A DNA stretch of 64,000 nucleotides from Heloderma charlesbogerti (GCA_026122225.1 JANEZZ010001678.1:558001-622000), one strand, 5' to 3'; numbered from the stretch's first letter, positions 24,370 through 36,834 are shown. Notes: a model not told the origin generated them from the letters alone. Translations and numbers: made by a program.

Positions 24370-24620
24370 ATTTATTCAATTAAAACATCACTAGGGTGGG
24401 TTACAATAGCTCATAAAACAAACAGCAGTAATCCATAACATGGTAAAAGACAGCACTGAGACAGTAACAACAGACATAAAACTTCACCAGAAGTTAAAAG
24501 ACTGGAAAAATAAAACGCTATTTGCCTGATGCCTAGAAGTCATTAATGTAGGTGCCAGGCAAGCCTCCCTGGGGAGAGAGTTCTACAGGTGAGGCACCAC
24601 AACTGACATGGCCTTCTCTG
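24370..24620 (-). mobile_element. LINE 3' region, antisense (low certainty)
   Basis: 'gtgggttacaatagctcata', 'ggtgccaggcaagcctccct' and 'gagagttctacaggtgaggc' are phrases typical of antisense LINE 3' ends in squamates. No clear reading frame is left. Confidence 0.4.
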
Positions 24621-24819
24621 GCAGGCCCTGGCCCTGCTGTGCTGCTTTCTTTGCTGTCACTACCTGTTCACATGACCCCTCTGAGTATGTGAACAGTCAT
24701 AAGAGGAAAGAGGACGAGAAGCAGCTTCCACTCGCCTTGCTCCCTCTCTCTCAGCTATTGGGTGGACACCACCCAAAGAGAGAGTGCAAGTCAAAGCGCA
24801 GCAGTGACAGCATAAGGAA

Positions 24820-25330
24820 TTTTAATTATTTATTTAAAATATTTATTGGCCACCTTTCATGGCAGAAGCCCTCCCAAGGCGACTTATAGAATAAAATACA
24901 CAAAAACAGTTAAAATATTAAAAGCCATAAAAATAAACAATAAAATAGCACTAAAAACAGCAATAAAAGCCAACAATAAAACCAGCAACAAAAACAATAG
25001 CAATAGCAGCAACCATGGCAATCATATCAAGAGAAGGCCAAAGTAAAATAATATGTAGGCCTTCTTAAAAGCCTACAATGTTGTAGCATGGCGGACCTCT
25101 AATGGCAACTTGTTCCAAAGGTGTGGGGCCACCGCAGAGAAGGCCCTCTCACATGTTGTTACCCACCTAACTGCTCTCATGGGTGGGCAAATGAGAAGGG
25201 CCTCTCTTTCTGATCTTAAGTGCAAGCAGGCCGATATGGGTGAAGGTGGGTCCTTCAAGTAACTTGGTCCCAAACCATTTAAGGCTTTAAAGGTCAAAAC
25301 CAGCACTTTAAATTGGGCTCAGAAACACAC
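24820..25330 (-). mobile_element. L2-like LINE 3' end, antisense
   Basis: On the minus strand 25073-25303 reads TFKALNGLGPSYLKD, then RAFSAVAPHLWNKLPLEVR. This is the same conserved ORF2 C-terminal block as at 18307, followed by a 3' UTR running to about 24830. The frame is damaged. Confidence 0.8.
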
Positions 25331-26079
25331 CAGTAACCAGTGCGGCTGGTGCAGTATAGGCATTTCATAATCAAATCACCTCTCCCCCACCAACACTTGG
25401 GAAGGTCTACTGCAGATATCTCACTCAAGCAACTCCTCCCCCCACCGCCGCCCATTTTATCAGTTCTACAACTATAGGTTTCGCTGAATTGGGGGTGGTG
25501 GTGGTAGCATAGCAAGAGGAAGTGAAATTAAACAACTGAGAATATATGGACATCAAGGACTGATCTGCTCTAAAATGCTGGAATGGCCACAGAAGGAAAG
25601 GCTGGGGGCTACTACAGAATAGGGTTGCCAACTGGTCAGAAAAAATTATCTGACCTGCTGTTGTGCCATTAACAGAGGTCTGATCTGCAGAAATCAGCAG
25701 ATAAAAGTATTTACTGCATTCTGGACTAGAGTCACCAATTTGTTTTCTGGAGGGGTTTCTGAGAATTTAAGAGGTATCTGACAAGAAGGAATTCAGCAGG
25801 TGAAGCCTTTTTCCTCTCATCAACACATCTGCATAACTGGGAAGAGCTTCAACTGCCCAAACTTTCCCCAGCTATGTAGATGAGAGGAAAAGATTTCACC
25901 TGCTGAATTTCTGGTTGCCAAGGAGCTGTTAAATATGCAGAATCTCTGCTGGAATAGCCACCCCAACTCTGATGTAGGCATTATTTGCTTCCTTTTCTAC
26001 CACAAGCTGCCTCTTTTACGTCAAAATCAAAATGCATATAATGGGATCCATCAAAATGCATATAATTTTGAGCAAGCTT

Positions 26080-26360
26080 TCAAGCTCTCCAGAATTCTTT
26101 GTCAGACTGGATGTTAAGCAAAGCTGGGACTGGGAGGGGGGATAGGGAGAAAAAAACTAGCTTGGTGTTAAAGCAGCTAAGTGCATTCAGCCAAAGTCTT
26201 AAGATGGAGTGAAGCAGGATTTAGTAGATTTGATTTTGATTAGGTTCTACTAGGTGTTACATAGGTTTAAGATTACACCAAGTGCTGCTGGGACACAGAA
26301 GTACATAATGGCAGACCCCCGCTTTTGGAAATATAAAATCCAGCATCTGTCTCAAATGCA
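26080..26360. repeat. Partial relative of the 9140-9850 foldback
   Basis: 'ctccagaattctttgtcaga', 'ggttctactaggtgttacat' and 'tttggaaatataaaatccag' match, in order, parts of the left arm and interior of 9140-9400. Only about half of the element is present. Confidence 0.55.
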
Positions 26361-26427
26361 TGTTCTGGAGCTAAGACGTTCCTAAGTCAAATCTCACCTG
26401 AGTCGCAAACTCACTAGGTTATCGTAG

Positions 26428-26525
26428 GACTTCAGATGTTTTGGACTACAACTCCCATCAGTGCTAGCCAATGGTGATGGATCATGGGAGTTGTAGGCCA
26501 AAACATCTGGAGGGCCACAAGTTGC
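26428..26525. repeat. Short palindromic MITE
   Basis: 'ccagatgttttggactacaa'-type sequence is matched in inverse by 'ttgtaggccaaaacatctgg' about 60 bp further on. It belongs to the same family as 11495-11631. Confidence 0.75.
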
Positions 26526-27054
26526 TCACCTCTCCCTTAGGACCTCCATCTTCAGTATATTAGTCTACTTAAAGCTGTTGTAAATACTATGGAGTTAATG
26601 TATGTGAGCCACTTCAAACACTGGAAGATTCCTGATTCTGTTCCACCCATTACTCTTCCATTGCGGCTTTTTCCTTTAGGACATACCAAGGCTATTCATA
26701 TTCTAAATATTTGATTTCTTTTGGACAATACTGAATTTTATGTCCTTGATGAATAAGCTGTCAATTTTCAGAAAAGTAGGCGTCTTGGTGGTCCATAGTA
26801 GGAAAAAGTGACAAAGAGTCCTGTGCTGTGGCACCTTTAAAAGCTAACACATTTGTTACGGCAGAAACTTTTGCAGGCTAGAGCCTACTTTAGCAGATGG
26901 TGACAATATCAATGACAGATGTGTGATCAGAGAGTTTTTCAAGGTGTTGATTACTTTTAGTACAACTGCAGTTTGAGAAGTTCTTAGGTTTCTCCACAGC
27001 TATTTCAGACAGCAGTTCTTTGTCCCCAACAGATAATGAATACCAGGCTAAGGC

Positions 27055-27145
27055 TGCAATCCTATACACACAAACCTAGGAGTAAGTGTCATTGAACTCA
27101 ATGGGACTTACTTCCAAGTAGATATGGTCTATGGATAGGAGTCAA
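27055..27145 (+). repeat. Short squamate repeat ('gcaatcctat' family)
   Basis: 'gctgcaatcctatacacaca', 'gagtaagtgtcattgaactc' and 'aatgggacttacttccaagt' show one of the clearest copies of this family in the window. Confidence 0.75.
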
Positions 27146-27805
27146 CTAAGTGTACGTCACCTAGGCTCCTCCTCCAACCTGTCACTAGAATTTCCAGCTT
27201 TTGGGCAAGTGGCAGTCCCTAACTAAAGTTTGAACTGCAGTAAATTAGCAGGCAATAATGTTTAGTTCCATGCTACGAAAAGCTTCACTTGTTGACTTTT
27301 GCACATCAAACCTGTAAGAGGCACACTTTTTTTTCCCTCTCGGGCCAACTGGCAATCCTACCTGTAATATTAAAATAGTCAGTTAACCTAAATTGCCTTT
27401 GTCTGATAGCATGACAGAAGTTTATCTATACAGTCTGAGTTGATAAGTAATCTAACATTTATATTTACAATAGCAGAATGACCATTTTAGCCCATTTTTT
27501 GGTAAATATGGGTAGATCTGCACAACTAAAATTGCAAGAAAAAATCCCTCAGGACTCTCACCTTTACCCATACATTGGTTCTTTCCTGGCTTTGTGAAAC
27601 CAAATGTTGATTTAACATAGATGCAAACTCACACCACCTTCTTTAGAAATATTTCCACCATGTCATATTTGAGAAATGGCATATAGAAAGACTACTGCTG
27701 CCCAAGCGATAAAAAAATATATATTAATTTCCATAATACACAACTAAAATATATAATTGAAATGAAGGAGCACCTGTGCAGAAGAAGAGAACAGAAATAA
27801 CTTAC

Positions 27806-27864
27806 CCACTAGTTCCTGGTCTCTGAGCCTGAGAGAAACGCCAGTCTGTGTTAGGTTGTGCTTG
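27806..27864 (-). CDS. PCDHG: Protocadherin gamma constant exon 1
   Basis: This 59-bp exon is the first shared exon to which every gamma variable exon is spliced. On the minus strand it reads [19 protein letters not shown] plus two bases of a glycine codon, matching the vertebrate gamma constant region (mammals have QAPPNTDWRF at the same place). The acceptor is TTGCAG at 27865-27870 and the donor GTAAG lies at 27801-27805. It enters in phase 0, matching the donors of all four intact variable exons in this window, and leaves in phase 2. It lies 3.27 kb after the last variable exon. The shared cytoplasmic tail is known from other vertebrates to bind kinases and mediate signalling. Confidence 0.97.
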
Positions 27865-30800
27865 CTGCAAGAGAAACACAAGGACGGGGTTAATGCTTCT
27901 CTTCATAAATGTAAGCATATTTGGTTCACTATTATTGTCAGTTGTAGATATGTGGACGAGTAAGACAGACACACAAACCAGGAAGACTATTAAATGTAAA
28001 GCATGTAATGTCAGACCTATGCTCAGCCAGATTCAACTATAAAATAACATACACAACATTATTAAATGTTCCAAAATACCCCCATACAGGAATGATTGAT
28101 TAAATAGCATGATGAGAAAATTTTCTAATCTTCCAGAAGATAAGAGATTAAAAAACAATTCCATGAAATAAATGAAGCTGAAATAAGCTTGAAGGGGCAT
28201 CATTTAAACCTGAGAACACCAAAAAATCAGGAATAATGAGCTGGGTGGGGGAAGCCAAATTAATTGGTACTGAGAGAGATCTACTGTACTGCCAAAATCT
28301 GAAATGCTAATAGAATTTCCTAATTTATAATCTTTTCTTAAACAGGCCTATGTAGGGCTTTGATTTAATGTCCTCTATTTCCTTTAGACTTTTCCTAGCT
28401 TGCAATCTTTCGAGCTTGCAATCTTCTTCGCCCACTGAGATTAGAAATTCCATTTCCTACAACAATAATTTTTTTTTTTAAGCAGGCACAACAGAAGACA
28501 CACAGTAGTACTATATCTGACTAGACTGAACCATGTATTACTTTCCACCCACACTGTTGCATTATTAGAACAATGGATAGTTTGTAAATAAAGAAGTACA
28601 TGAAACACCACTATGAACACCATGTTTGAATGGCTGTTTGTGAACAGAGCTGAAAAACATGCCACTGCTGATATGCAGTGCAAATGCCCACATTTTCTAG
28701 CGATCTTCTTCATTAATCCTTCAGTAATAATGTCTTATAACAATGGGAAGACATACACTCATACTTTTTTTTTAAAAAAAATGTGTTTCCTTGAACGCAA
28801 TGGGATAAATGTCTGTTTGAGATCTGGGCATGAAGGTGCAATCTACATGCTATTAAAACCAGTGGCAAAACTCTCATTGGGTTCAGTGAATCTGGATATT
28901 CATAGGTAACCATGGAAACAAACAGCAACCAGTATTTCTCCAATGGGGCAGTGTTTCCCCTCACACAAAGGGCTTGGTATACCAGCAAGGGGAATGATTC
29001 AAACAATTTTGCATAACTTATTGATAGCTGCTCTAGAAACAGAAAAGGCTAAAAATATCCCAAAGTGTGGACTGTGATACCACTGGTATCACTCAAAGAT
29101 ATTCCCAAATCTCTGTGTATGTGTGTGTAAAATAATCAAACATATTATATTTATATAGTATAATACATAGTTCTTCAGGCTAAACTTGCACAGACAGCCC
29201 CTACAGTGAGCTGTTCATTGCATGCACTTCCTTCCTCAGTCATTTCTATAATTTGGAAGCTACAATAATCAAACCTTGGGTTCTAAATTTAAACACCTAA
29301 ATGTAGGCCTTTATTTAAATGTATTTTGTGCAACCACAGCTATCATTAACCTTTTAAAAAAATGAATTGTCTGAAGCTTACAAAATGGCACCTGTCTTTT
29401 AAAGTTCCTAAATGTGGATTTAAGCATCTCAAAAAATGAAGGCCTTGCCACCAATTCTCAAAAAGATTCAAAGCATTTGGATTTCTTCACAAGGTAACAA
29501 AAGCCAGAATCATATCAGAGTGAGATATGTACGCAACAAGGATTGCAAAGCAATCAAAACAGAATGTCACACATTGCAAAAATATTGCATTCATTTCCAT
29601 GCATATCTTCATACTTCTAACAAAATTAAGAGGAAAGAAAGGAGCAAAACAGAAATAAGCTTCATTTTAAAAAATATCGACATGTGAATAATGTGCTGCT
29701 TTTCTTAAATAAGCTGAACCTGCCCCCTTCACTATGTATTCACTATTTCCCAGCCCTTGTGTTAGCACAATGGAACATTTCATTATAAAATATACAACAT
29801 CATTCACACTCTTCACTCCTCCTACTCCTATGCGAAGGACATAACCCACTACTAAGATCTTTTGATGCTCCCATTCCTTGCAATAGGACCTACACAAAAG
29901 AGCCAGTGGATTGTGCTCTTAGTCTTATACAAAGCTGTTTGTGTAGGGATTCGTAAGTGCTACTGCAATGCCTTAGAATCGTATTTATTTGGTTTTTTTA
30001 ATCTTGTTTATTTATTTTGAACATTTATATGCTGTTCCTTAGCAAAGTCCCCAGATACAGTCAAAATTAAAATACAGTTAAACTAGCGAAATAACATTCA
30101 TATCTTCACAGCTTCTGTCTGAGGAAAATCAAGCTACTGGTTATTATGTCCATTTTACAGAGGTATCTCTTACGGCATTTGGACCCTTGCTCCTGAATTC
30201 CTCTTGGGAAATAATACTCTGTTCTCTTTTTATGAGATCAACAGTCCTCACCTTTTGACCCACTCCCTCCTTGATCTCTGGAAGTCACAGCCTCTTGTGT
30301 TAAAATATACATTAGACACAACCTGTTGGAACACATGCACTTCCAGGTACCTCAACCAACAACCGAGGAAACAGATATACATTGAAGCAGTGCCAGTTCA
30401 CTCTCTTCCTTTGAACCCGACCTCAAAACCCACCTCTCCCATCCGGCCTTTGGTTTAATCTCCTAGCTCGCTCTCCCAGTTGGAATTAAGTCAGAGTCCA
30501 GGTGTAGCTAGACCTTCTCACCCAAATGTTTGTGATACACATACAGGAGAAGGTCTGGACAGGCCTCATTTGTAACGGCATCTGCTCTCATTCATTCTTC
30601 ATTAAATTTGCCTCCCGCTCCCTGTCTAAATTTAAAGTGTAAGCTTCTTGGTCCAAGGGCACATATTTTGCTTTTGATATGCTGTAAAGCGCTATGATGA
30701 AGGCATCATCATCATCATCATCATCCTATTACACAGGTTTTAAAGATCGTAATCAGCAAGCAACTTCAGCTACCCAGGGAGGCCCAAGTATACATCTGAC

Positions 30801-31132
30801 GTTTCACCCCAAACAGCACAGTGCGTTGGAGAATCCAGTCAAGTTGTCAGCCAATACATGTGCATTTTCTTCTCACCCCAATTCACCACAGAGGCCTCTG
30901 AGGAGGGAAAGCAGTTGAACAGAGAGTGATATGAAGACAAATGACAGCCACACATTCACCTTATAAAAACCAGAATCTCCTAAAAATGAAGGGGGACCGA
31001 AATCCCTGCTCCTGCCATGAACATGACCTCTTCCTTCACTATACACCTAGCAGATGGAAGTTCATGGTGGAGCTCTTACTAGATATGGATTGCAAAGAGA
31101 AACTTTTCAGGCATCACTTTGGTGTATCTTAC
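27865..31132 (-). other. PCDHG: Intron between the last variable exon and constant exon 1
   Basis: From the donor at 31131-31132 to the acceptor at 27865-27866. It is AT-rich, and no gene or clear MITE was seen. A possible LINE 3' tail ending in an ATC repeat lies at about 30390-30725. Confidence 0.85.
30390..30725 (+). repeat. Possible LINE 3' tail ending in (ATC)n
   Basis: The stretch ends 'gctgtaaagcgctatgatga' followed by seven ATC units (about 30704-30725). That is the usual form of a LINE 3' end with a simple repeat tail. The preceding frame (CTCAAAACCCACCTCTCCC) is compatible with an ORF2 end but is too short to prove it. Confidence 0.4.
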
Positions 31133-33568
31133 CCCATCAGAGGGACTCTGCAAAACACTGCCTGGCTGCTCAAAGGCAAGCATGCTCTCTGCCGTAGTGG
31201 AATGACTGAAAGGCTTAACAAAAAAGAAATCTCCCTGTTCAGACATTGGAGAGAGACAAGACTTGTAGTGCTGAGTTCCAGCTCCAGCCACTTCAAGGTA
31301 TCTGATAAAGCCTTCCGGATTTGGGTGCCCACTGAAATTTATGGTGGATGTCCTCTCTGTCCTCCTACTACAGCAGCGTGATATGAACCAGCTGGGAGCA
31401 CAGAGGCCAGACTTGAAGCACCTGGCTCCTACAACAATCAACATTACACAAGACACCAGAGAGATGGCCACCAGAGAGATAATGAGGTAGAGAGTTAAGT
31501 TGGGGGCTCTGGAAGGTGACCTAGGGAGATGGTCCAAAGGCCTGGAAAGGTCTTGCACAGCATCATCCTCTGAGGAGATCACTAGAACCAAGGAGGCTGA
31601 GAGAGATGGCACCCCGTTGTCTCTCACCTCTACTACCAGCCTGTGGGACAGCCCAGGCTCCCTTAGTGCCCGGGCAACCCGGATCTCTCCGGAGTGGCGC
31701 TCCACTTTGAAAGCAGTGGGCTCATTTGACTCCTGAAGCAAACTGTAGGAAAGCCATGCGTTGTGGCCACTGTCAGCATCCACAGCCACCACCTTAGTCA
31801 CTAGGTGTCCAGGATCCACTGGGAGGAGAACTGACTGGTGAAAGGAAGCACCCTTGGGAACCTGTGGGTGTACAATCACAGGGGCATTGTCATTCTGATC
31901 CACTATGAACAAATGAAGAGTGGCCGTGCTGCTCAGGGGTGGGAAACCTGAATCCTTCACCTCCACTGCAACTTGAAATACCTTCTCTTGCTCATAGTCA
32001 AGAACTCGGGATGTGTAAATACTGCCATTCTCTTGGTTGACGTGGAAATAGGTTGAGATAGGTAAGCCATGATTTCCATTGTCCACAATGGAATAAGACA
32101 GCTTGGAGTTGACACCTACGTCTGGGTCAGAGGCTGACAGGGAAAAGACTAGAGTCCCTGGAGATACATTTTCTTCCACATGGGCTGTGTAAGAAGGGAT
32201 GGAGAAAGTGGGCGTGTTGTCATTGACATCGGAGACTTGAATTAAGATGTTTTTCTGGGTGGATTTTTGAGGTATTCCAGAATCGGTTGCTTTAATTGTG
32301 ATATTATATCCAGCAGCCTTCTCTCGATCCAGGGGGCCACTGGTCACTAGTGAAAAATGCCCTCTAAAGGAAGACACCAGTTTAAATGGGATGTGCCTTG
32401 TAATCTCCAAGTGTACTTGCCCATTTTCTTCAGAATCGTTGTCCTTTGCCTGGATGAATGCAATGACTGTCCCTGTGGGTGCATCTTCTTGCACTGGGCT
32501 TGAGAGGGAGGTCAACATAATCTCTGGGCTGTTGTCATTGACATCAACAAGTTCCACTCTAATATTGCAGTGACCCTCCATGGCAGGGGATCCCTTGTCT
32601 TTAATGTAGATGGCTATCTCATATGCGCTGGTTTCCTCATGATCCAGCAAAGCTTTGGTCCTGATCTCCCCTGTTTGGGGGTCCAAGCTAAATAGGTCAA
32701 GGAGCTTCACAGGTGCACTGTTGCTGGGTTTGAAGAAATATTCAACCTCTCCGTTGGGGCCCTCATCTAAGTCAGTAACATTGAGTCTTGTTACGACAGT
32801 GCCCACCTGGATGTTTTCCTCCAAATACACCTTTGACGTGGCTGGCTCACACACAGGAGGGTTGTCATTTGCATCCAAGACGTGAACGGTCACCTGAGCT
32901 GTGCCTGACTGGACAGGATTCCCACTGTCCAGGGCTGTCAGGGTTAAATGATGGACAGCCACTTTTTCCCTGTCTAGGAGCTTCTCCAGTACAATTTCAG
33001 GCATTTTGGCTCCATCCCCCCTGACATGGATGCTCAAGGCAAAATGTTCACTTGGGCTGAGCTCATAGGTTGCAATGGAGTTGGAACCTGTATCTGGGTC
33101 TTCTGCAGCTTCCAGTCGTAATCGGGTGCCTGGGTTGGCCACCTCGGTGATTTCTAAAGAAAGCGTGTCCTTTGGGAACTTGGGGGCATTGTCATTCACG
33201 TCCAGTATCTCCACCTCCACCCGGTTCAGTTGCAGGGGGTTCTCCAGCACCAGCTGAAGAGGGAAAGAGCACATGGGGCTGGAACTGCACAGTGCTTCCC
33301 GGTCCAGCCTCTCATTGAGAAGTAACATGCCATCTGCCAGGTTCACTTGGAAGTAGTGGCGCATTCCCTCACTGACCAGCTGCAAGCGACGAGCAGACAG
33401 GCTCCGCACATCGACTCCCAGGTCCTTGGCAACATTCCCCACATAAGAGCCTGGATCCCGGTCCTCTGGGACTGAGTAGCGAATCTGCGCAGGGATGAGC
33501 TCTGGCAGGGAAAAGACAGAAGCAAAGAGCACCAGCAGCTGCCATTGCAAACTCCGGCTGCCGTCCAT
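31133..33568 (-). CDS. Gamma-type protocadherin variable exon downstream of C5 (distal)
   Basis: This 812-codon exon encodes a single-pass neuronal-type adhesion protein. The signal peptide covers residues 1 to about 27, and mature QIRYSVPEDRD begins cadherin repeat 1. Six cadherin repeats follow to about residue 675, with calcium-binding linkers DVNDNAPKF, DANDNPPVC, DVNDNSPEI, DVNDNTPTF and DQNDNAPVI. The membrane span is at about 691-714, then a cysteine-rich juxtamembrane stretch and a tail containing YKSCLSPMSEQGDFFFVKP. The frame runs a further 17 codons, but GGG|GTAAGA at 31133/31132 is a phase-0 donor that joins constant exon 1. The start ATG is followed by a normal signal peptide. 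This is the variable exon closest to the constant exons. No mammalian gamma counterpart exists at this position, so I give no symbol. That it is an expressed isoform is inferred from the intact frame and splice site. Confidence 0.93.
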
Positions 33569-33630
33569 CCCCGGCTGCTTTGCTCAAAAGGGTTGCACTT
33601 TCCAGCTGCTGTCCGGTCCCAAGGGGGGGG

Positions 33631-33650
33631 GCTGTGCTGCCCCCTGGACA
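33631..33650. promoter_or_regulatory. Candidate CTCF-binding site upstream of the distal variable exon
   Basis: GCTGTGCTGCCCCCTGGACA contains the CTCF core (CTGCCCCCTGG, the inverse of CCAGGGGGCAG). It lies 63-82 bp upstream of the ATG at 33568. Clustered protocadherin promoters in mammals use CTCF sites for promoter choice and looping. The assignment here rests on motif shape only. Confidence 0.4.
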
Positions 33651-34159
33651 GACGCTGCAATCGGATGTCCCTCCCTCAAAGGTCTGCTCCTGGTGGCTCC
33701 GGGATGACCTGAGAGGGGCTGTGCAGCGGAAAGAAGCTTGCTGCAGCTGGCGATGAGGGAGGGGGAATGGATTTTAAAGCACTCAGATCAGCAGCATCTC
33801 ACTGGCAAAATGAGCACCAGCAGAGAAAAGGGGCTGCGAAATGGATACTGACAAGTGACAATTCTCTCTTCGGCAGCAGCAGCGCTGAAGCCCCTTCCCC
33901 GAAACACACACCAATTGCCCCCCCCCCCCGATCTCCACAGCTGCCTGTTCCCCGCCTCCCCTCTTCCTCCTTTCCCAGCACAGAAGAGAGATTTGAAGAC
34001 TGGCCCAAGGGAGCCATCAGCCAAAAGGGCTCCCCAGACTGTCTTGATGAAAACGCTGAAATGAGGTGCGGAACAGAGAGGGGTTGACAGCTTCTGTAAC
34101 TTGAAAAAAAAAAAGAGGAAGGAGGAAAATGTACCATCCTGCCACCTCCCTAATTCCAA

Positions 34160-34186
34160 AAGAAAGAAAGAAAGAAAGAAAGAAAG
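34160..34186. repeat. (AAAG)n microsatellite
   Basis: About seven GAAA units between the two downstream variable exons. Confidence 0.9.
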
Positions 34187-34395
34187 AGAGAGGAACATCA
34201 GGTAAACAATTCCAGAGGGTTTTAGAGCAGATGGGTGTAATCTAACACAGCCTATGCATTAGACTCTGCATTGATTCCCCCCCCCCGCCATCCCCCCTCC
34301 ACATCTCTCCTAGGTGCAGGGAAACCCAGCACAAAGTATGTGTAGGGATCCCAGGGCTGCAGCCGAAATGGAGATGCTACATGGAAAGCTCTCAC

Positions 34396-36834
34396 CTTGC
34401 TGAAGAAGCTGGGTTCAGTTAAATTGCTGCAAGAGGCTGTCCTAAGAGTCAGATTAGGTTTCATGAATACAAATTCGCTGATATCTGAGACAGGAGAAAA
34501 ACAGGATCTGTATCCCCGGGCAGGGGGTTCTGAAGTGGCCACTTGTACTCCAATCATAGCATCTCCAGGACTCAGCTGATAATGGTAATGTCCCATCATG
34601 TGATCTGGGGCATCTTCAAGCCCACCAGCTTTACTTCCACAGCATCCAAAGATGGTAGATGTTGTACATGAATCACGGCGGAGGCACCGAACTCCCAGGG
34701 CCACCAAAGCAATCAATGAGATGGTGGAAATTGCTGCCAAAGAGATGATAAGATATACAGTCAATGTGGGAGGTCTGTCACTTTCCACTGAGTGAGCAGT
34801 TAACCCCAGAAAGGCTTCAGGGCTGCTCTCCTCCAGGAGCACAATCACAGTGACTGACGTGGACATGGAAGGCTCTCCTGAGTCTTTGACAACCATGACA
34901 AGCTCCTGGGCTGGACTGTCTAGTTCCTGTATTGCTCGCATAGTCCTCACCTCCCCGCTGCGGAGGGCCATGCTGAAAAGACTTGGGTCTGTGGCTTGTA
35001 CTAAATGGTAAGAGAGCCATGCATTTCGCCCAGAGTCAAAGTCCACTGCCATAATTTTTGTGATTAAGGCATTGGCTGTGGTAGATCTCAGAATCCTGAA
35101 ATGTACAATCGAGTCTTTCCCAGAGAATGGGAACCGAATCCAGGGTGCATTGTCATTCTGATCTAGTAGGTAGATGTGCACCATGATCCTGTTGCAGAGA
35201 GGAGGGGAGCCGCCATCACATGCTTCCACCTGGAACTGAAAATGATTGGTATACTCATAATCAAAGGGGCTCTCTGCAAATACTTCCCCATTTATTGGGT
35301 TGATAGAGATGTAAGAGGTGGGATCCTCAACCAATTCTTGTCCGGGACTGGCCGAAACAGAGTAAGACAGACGGGAATTCTGGTCCTTATCCACATCTGT
35401 TGCAGAAACTGTAAGAAGAACCACCCCTACTGGATTATTTTCTTCTAGGATTGCTTCATAAAATGACCTGTCAAACTGAGGTGGGTTGTCATTGACATCT
35501 GCCAGAGTGATGGAGAAAGATGTGTGTTGGGAGAGAGGTGGATTTCCTAAGTCAAAGGCATAGATGGTGACATTGTATTGAGGAGTGCTCTCACGATCTA
35601 GCTGCTCACTGGTGAGCAAGGAATACTGGTGCTCAAAGTCTTTCCGAAGTTTGAAAGGAAGGTTTCTGGGCAGATCACACTGGACTTTCCCTTGATCACC
35701 AGAGTCTCTGTCTTTGACATGTATCACAGCAACCACAGTACCAGGAGGTGCATCTTCACTCATGGAGCTGGAGAAAGAGGTGAGAATGACTTCAGGGGCA
35801 TTATCATTGACATCTGTCACTTCTACCATAACACTGCAATGCTCCTCCATAGTAGGTGAGCCCATGTCTGTGGCCTCCACTTCGATCTCATACACATTGG
35901 CCTTTTCAAAATCCAGGCTCCCTTGGACATGGATCTCTCCTGTGATGTCGTCAATAGCAAATATTCTGCACAAGTCTTCAGAGTTATGGCTGCTGAGGGA
36001 ATACTGTATCTGTCCATTAGACCCTTCATCCAAGTCTGTCGCGTTCAGTTTAATCACGAGGGTTCCTGGAGGAGAGTTTTCTACCAAGCGGGTGTAGTAA
36101 GTGGGCTTGTCAAAAACTGGGTGATTATCATTGGCATCCAGAATGTGGACAGCGATGCAGATAGAACTAGATCTGGGGGATGTGCCCCCGTCTTCAGCCG
36201 TCAGGACCAAGTGGTGGACAGCCACATGCTCCCTGTCCAGTCCTTTCTCTAGAACTAGCTCTGGAAATTTGGTGCCATCCGTGCGTGCCTTCACGTTGAG
36301 GTTGAAGTTTTCATTGGCGCTGAGGTGATAGGTCTGCAAAGTGTTCGTTCCGACATCTGGATCCTGGGCATGTGGGACAGGGAAACGGGCGCCCAGTGCG
36401 GCCAGTTCATAGATCTGCAGAGCTATAGTGCTACTCGAGAATACAGGCGCGTTGTCATTGATATCCAGAATCTCCACTTCAATGCGATAGAACTCCACTG
36501 GGTTTTCAATAGCAAGTTTAAGATGCAAGAAACACCGCAGGTTCTGCCCACAGAGCTGCTCTCTGTCTATTCTGTCATTGACTATTATGATTCCAGTGTT
36601 CACATTTACAGAGAAATACTGGGAGTCAGAATCGGAAAGCACTTGCAGATTGGCAGCTGCAAGCTTTGTCACATCCATGCCTAAATCCTTAGCAACATTT
36701 CCTACAAAGGCTCCTCGAGTGAGTTCTTCTGGGATAGAGTAACGGATCTGTGCAAAACAGCCACTAAGAAACAGACAGAAAGCAAAGGCATGCAGGAGCC
36801 CCAAACGCCAGGCAGAGTTTTCTGTTCTGAGCAT
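34396..36834 (-). CDS. Gamma-type protocadherin variable exon downstream of C5 (proximal)
   Basis: An 813-codon exon. The frame is open a little upstream, but the first ATG is at 36834 (MLRTENS), with A at -3 and directly followed by a good signal peptide (to about residue 28). Mature QIRYSIPEEL begins repeat 1. The calcium-binding linkers of the six cadherin repeats are DINDNAPVF, DANDNHPVF, DVNDNAPEV, DVNDNPPQF and DQNDNAPWI. The membrane span is at about 691-714, and the tail carries YRSCFSPVSDISEFVFMKP and ends EPSFFSK. AAG|GTGAGA at 34396/34395 is a phase-0 donor; the open frame beyond it is intronic. It sits between C5 and the distal exon. The tail motif is shared with both neighbours, so common descent by tandem duplication is likely. 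Which mammalian C-type gene is nearest needs a tree, so I give no symbol. Confidence 0.93.

Larger units (their letters stand above)
11391..27805 (-). other. PCDHG: Intron between gamma constant exons 1 and 2
   Basis: This 16.4-kb intron separates the donor at 27804-27805 from the acceptor at 11391-11392. It holds CR1, L2-like and hAT-derived sequence, foldback repeats and TG microsatellites, listed separately. No other exon of the locus was seen in it. The parts not listed (about 12000-13770, 15735-17410, 23100-24370 and 27150-27805) show nothing I can name. Confidence 0.85.

Noticed and set aside
31079..31132. C-terminal extension of the distal variable exon to the stop at 31079
   Set aside because: A GTAAGA donor at 31132 fits the phase of constant exon 1. 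The extra codons have no family similarity. The same applies to the extensions of the other three intact exons.
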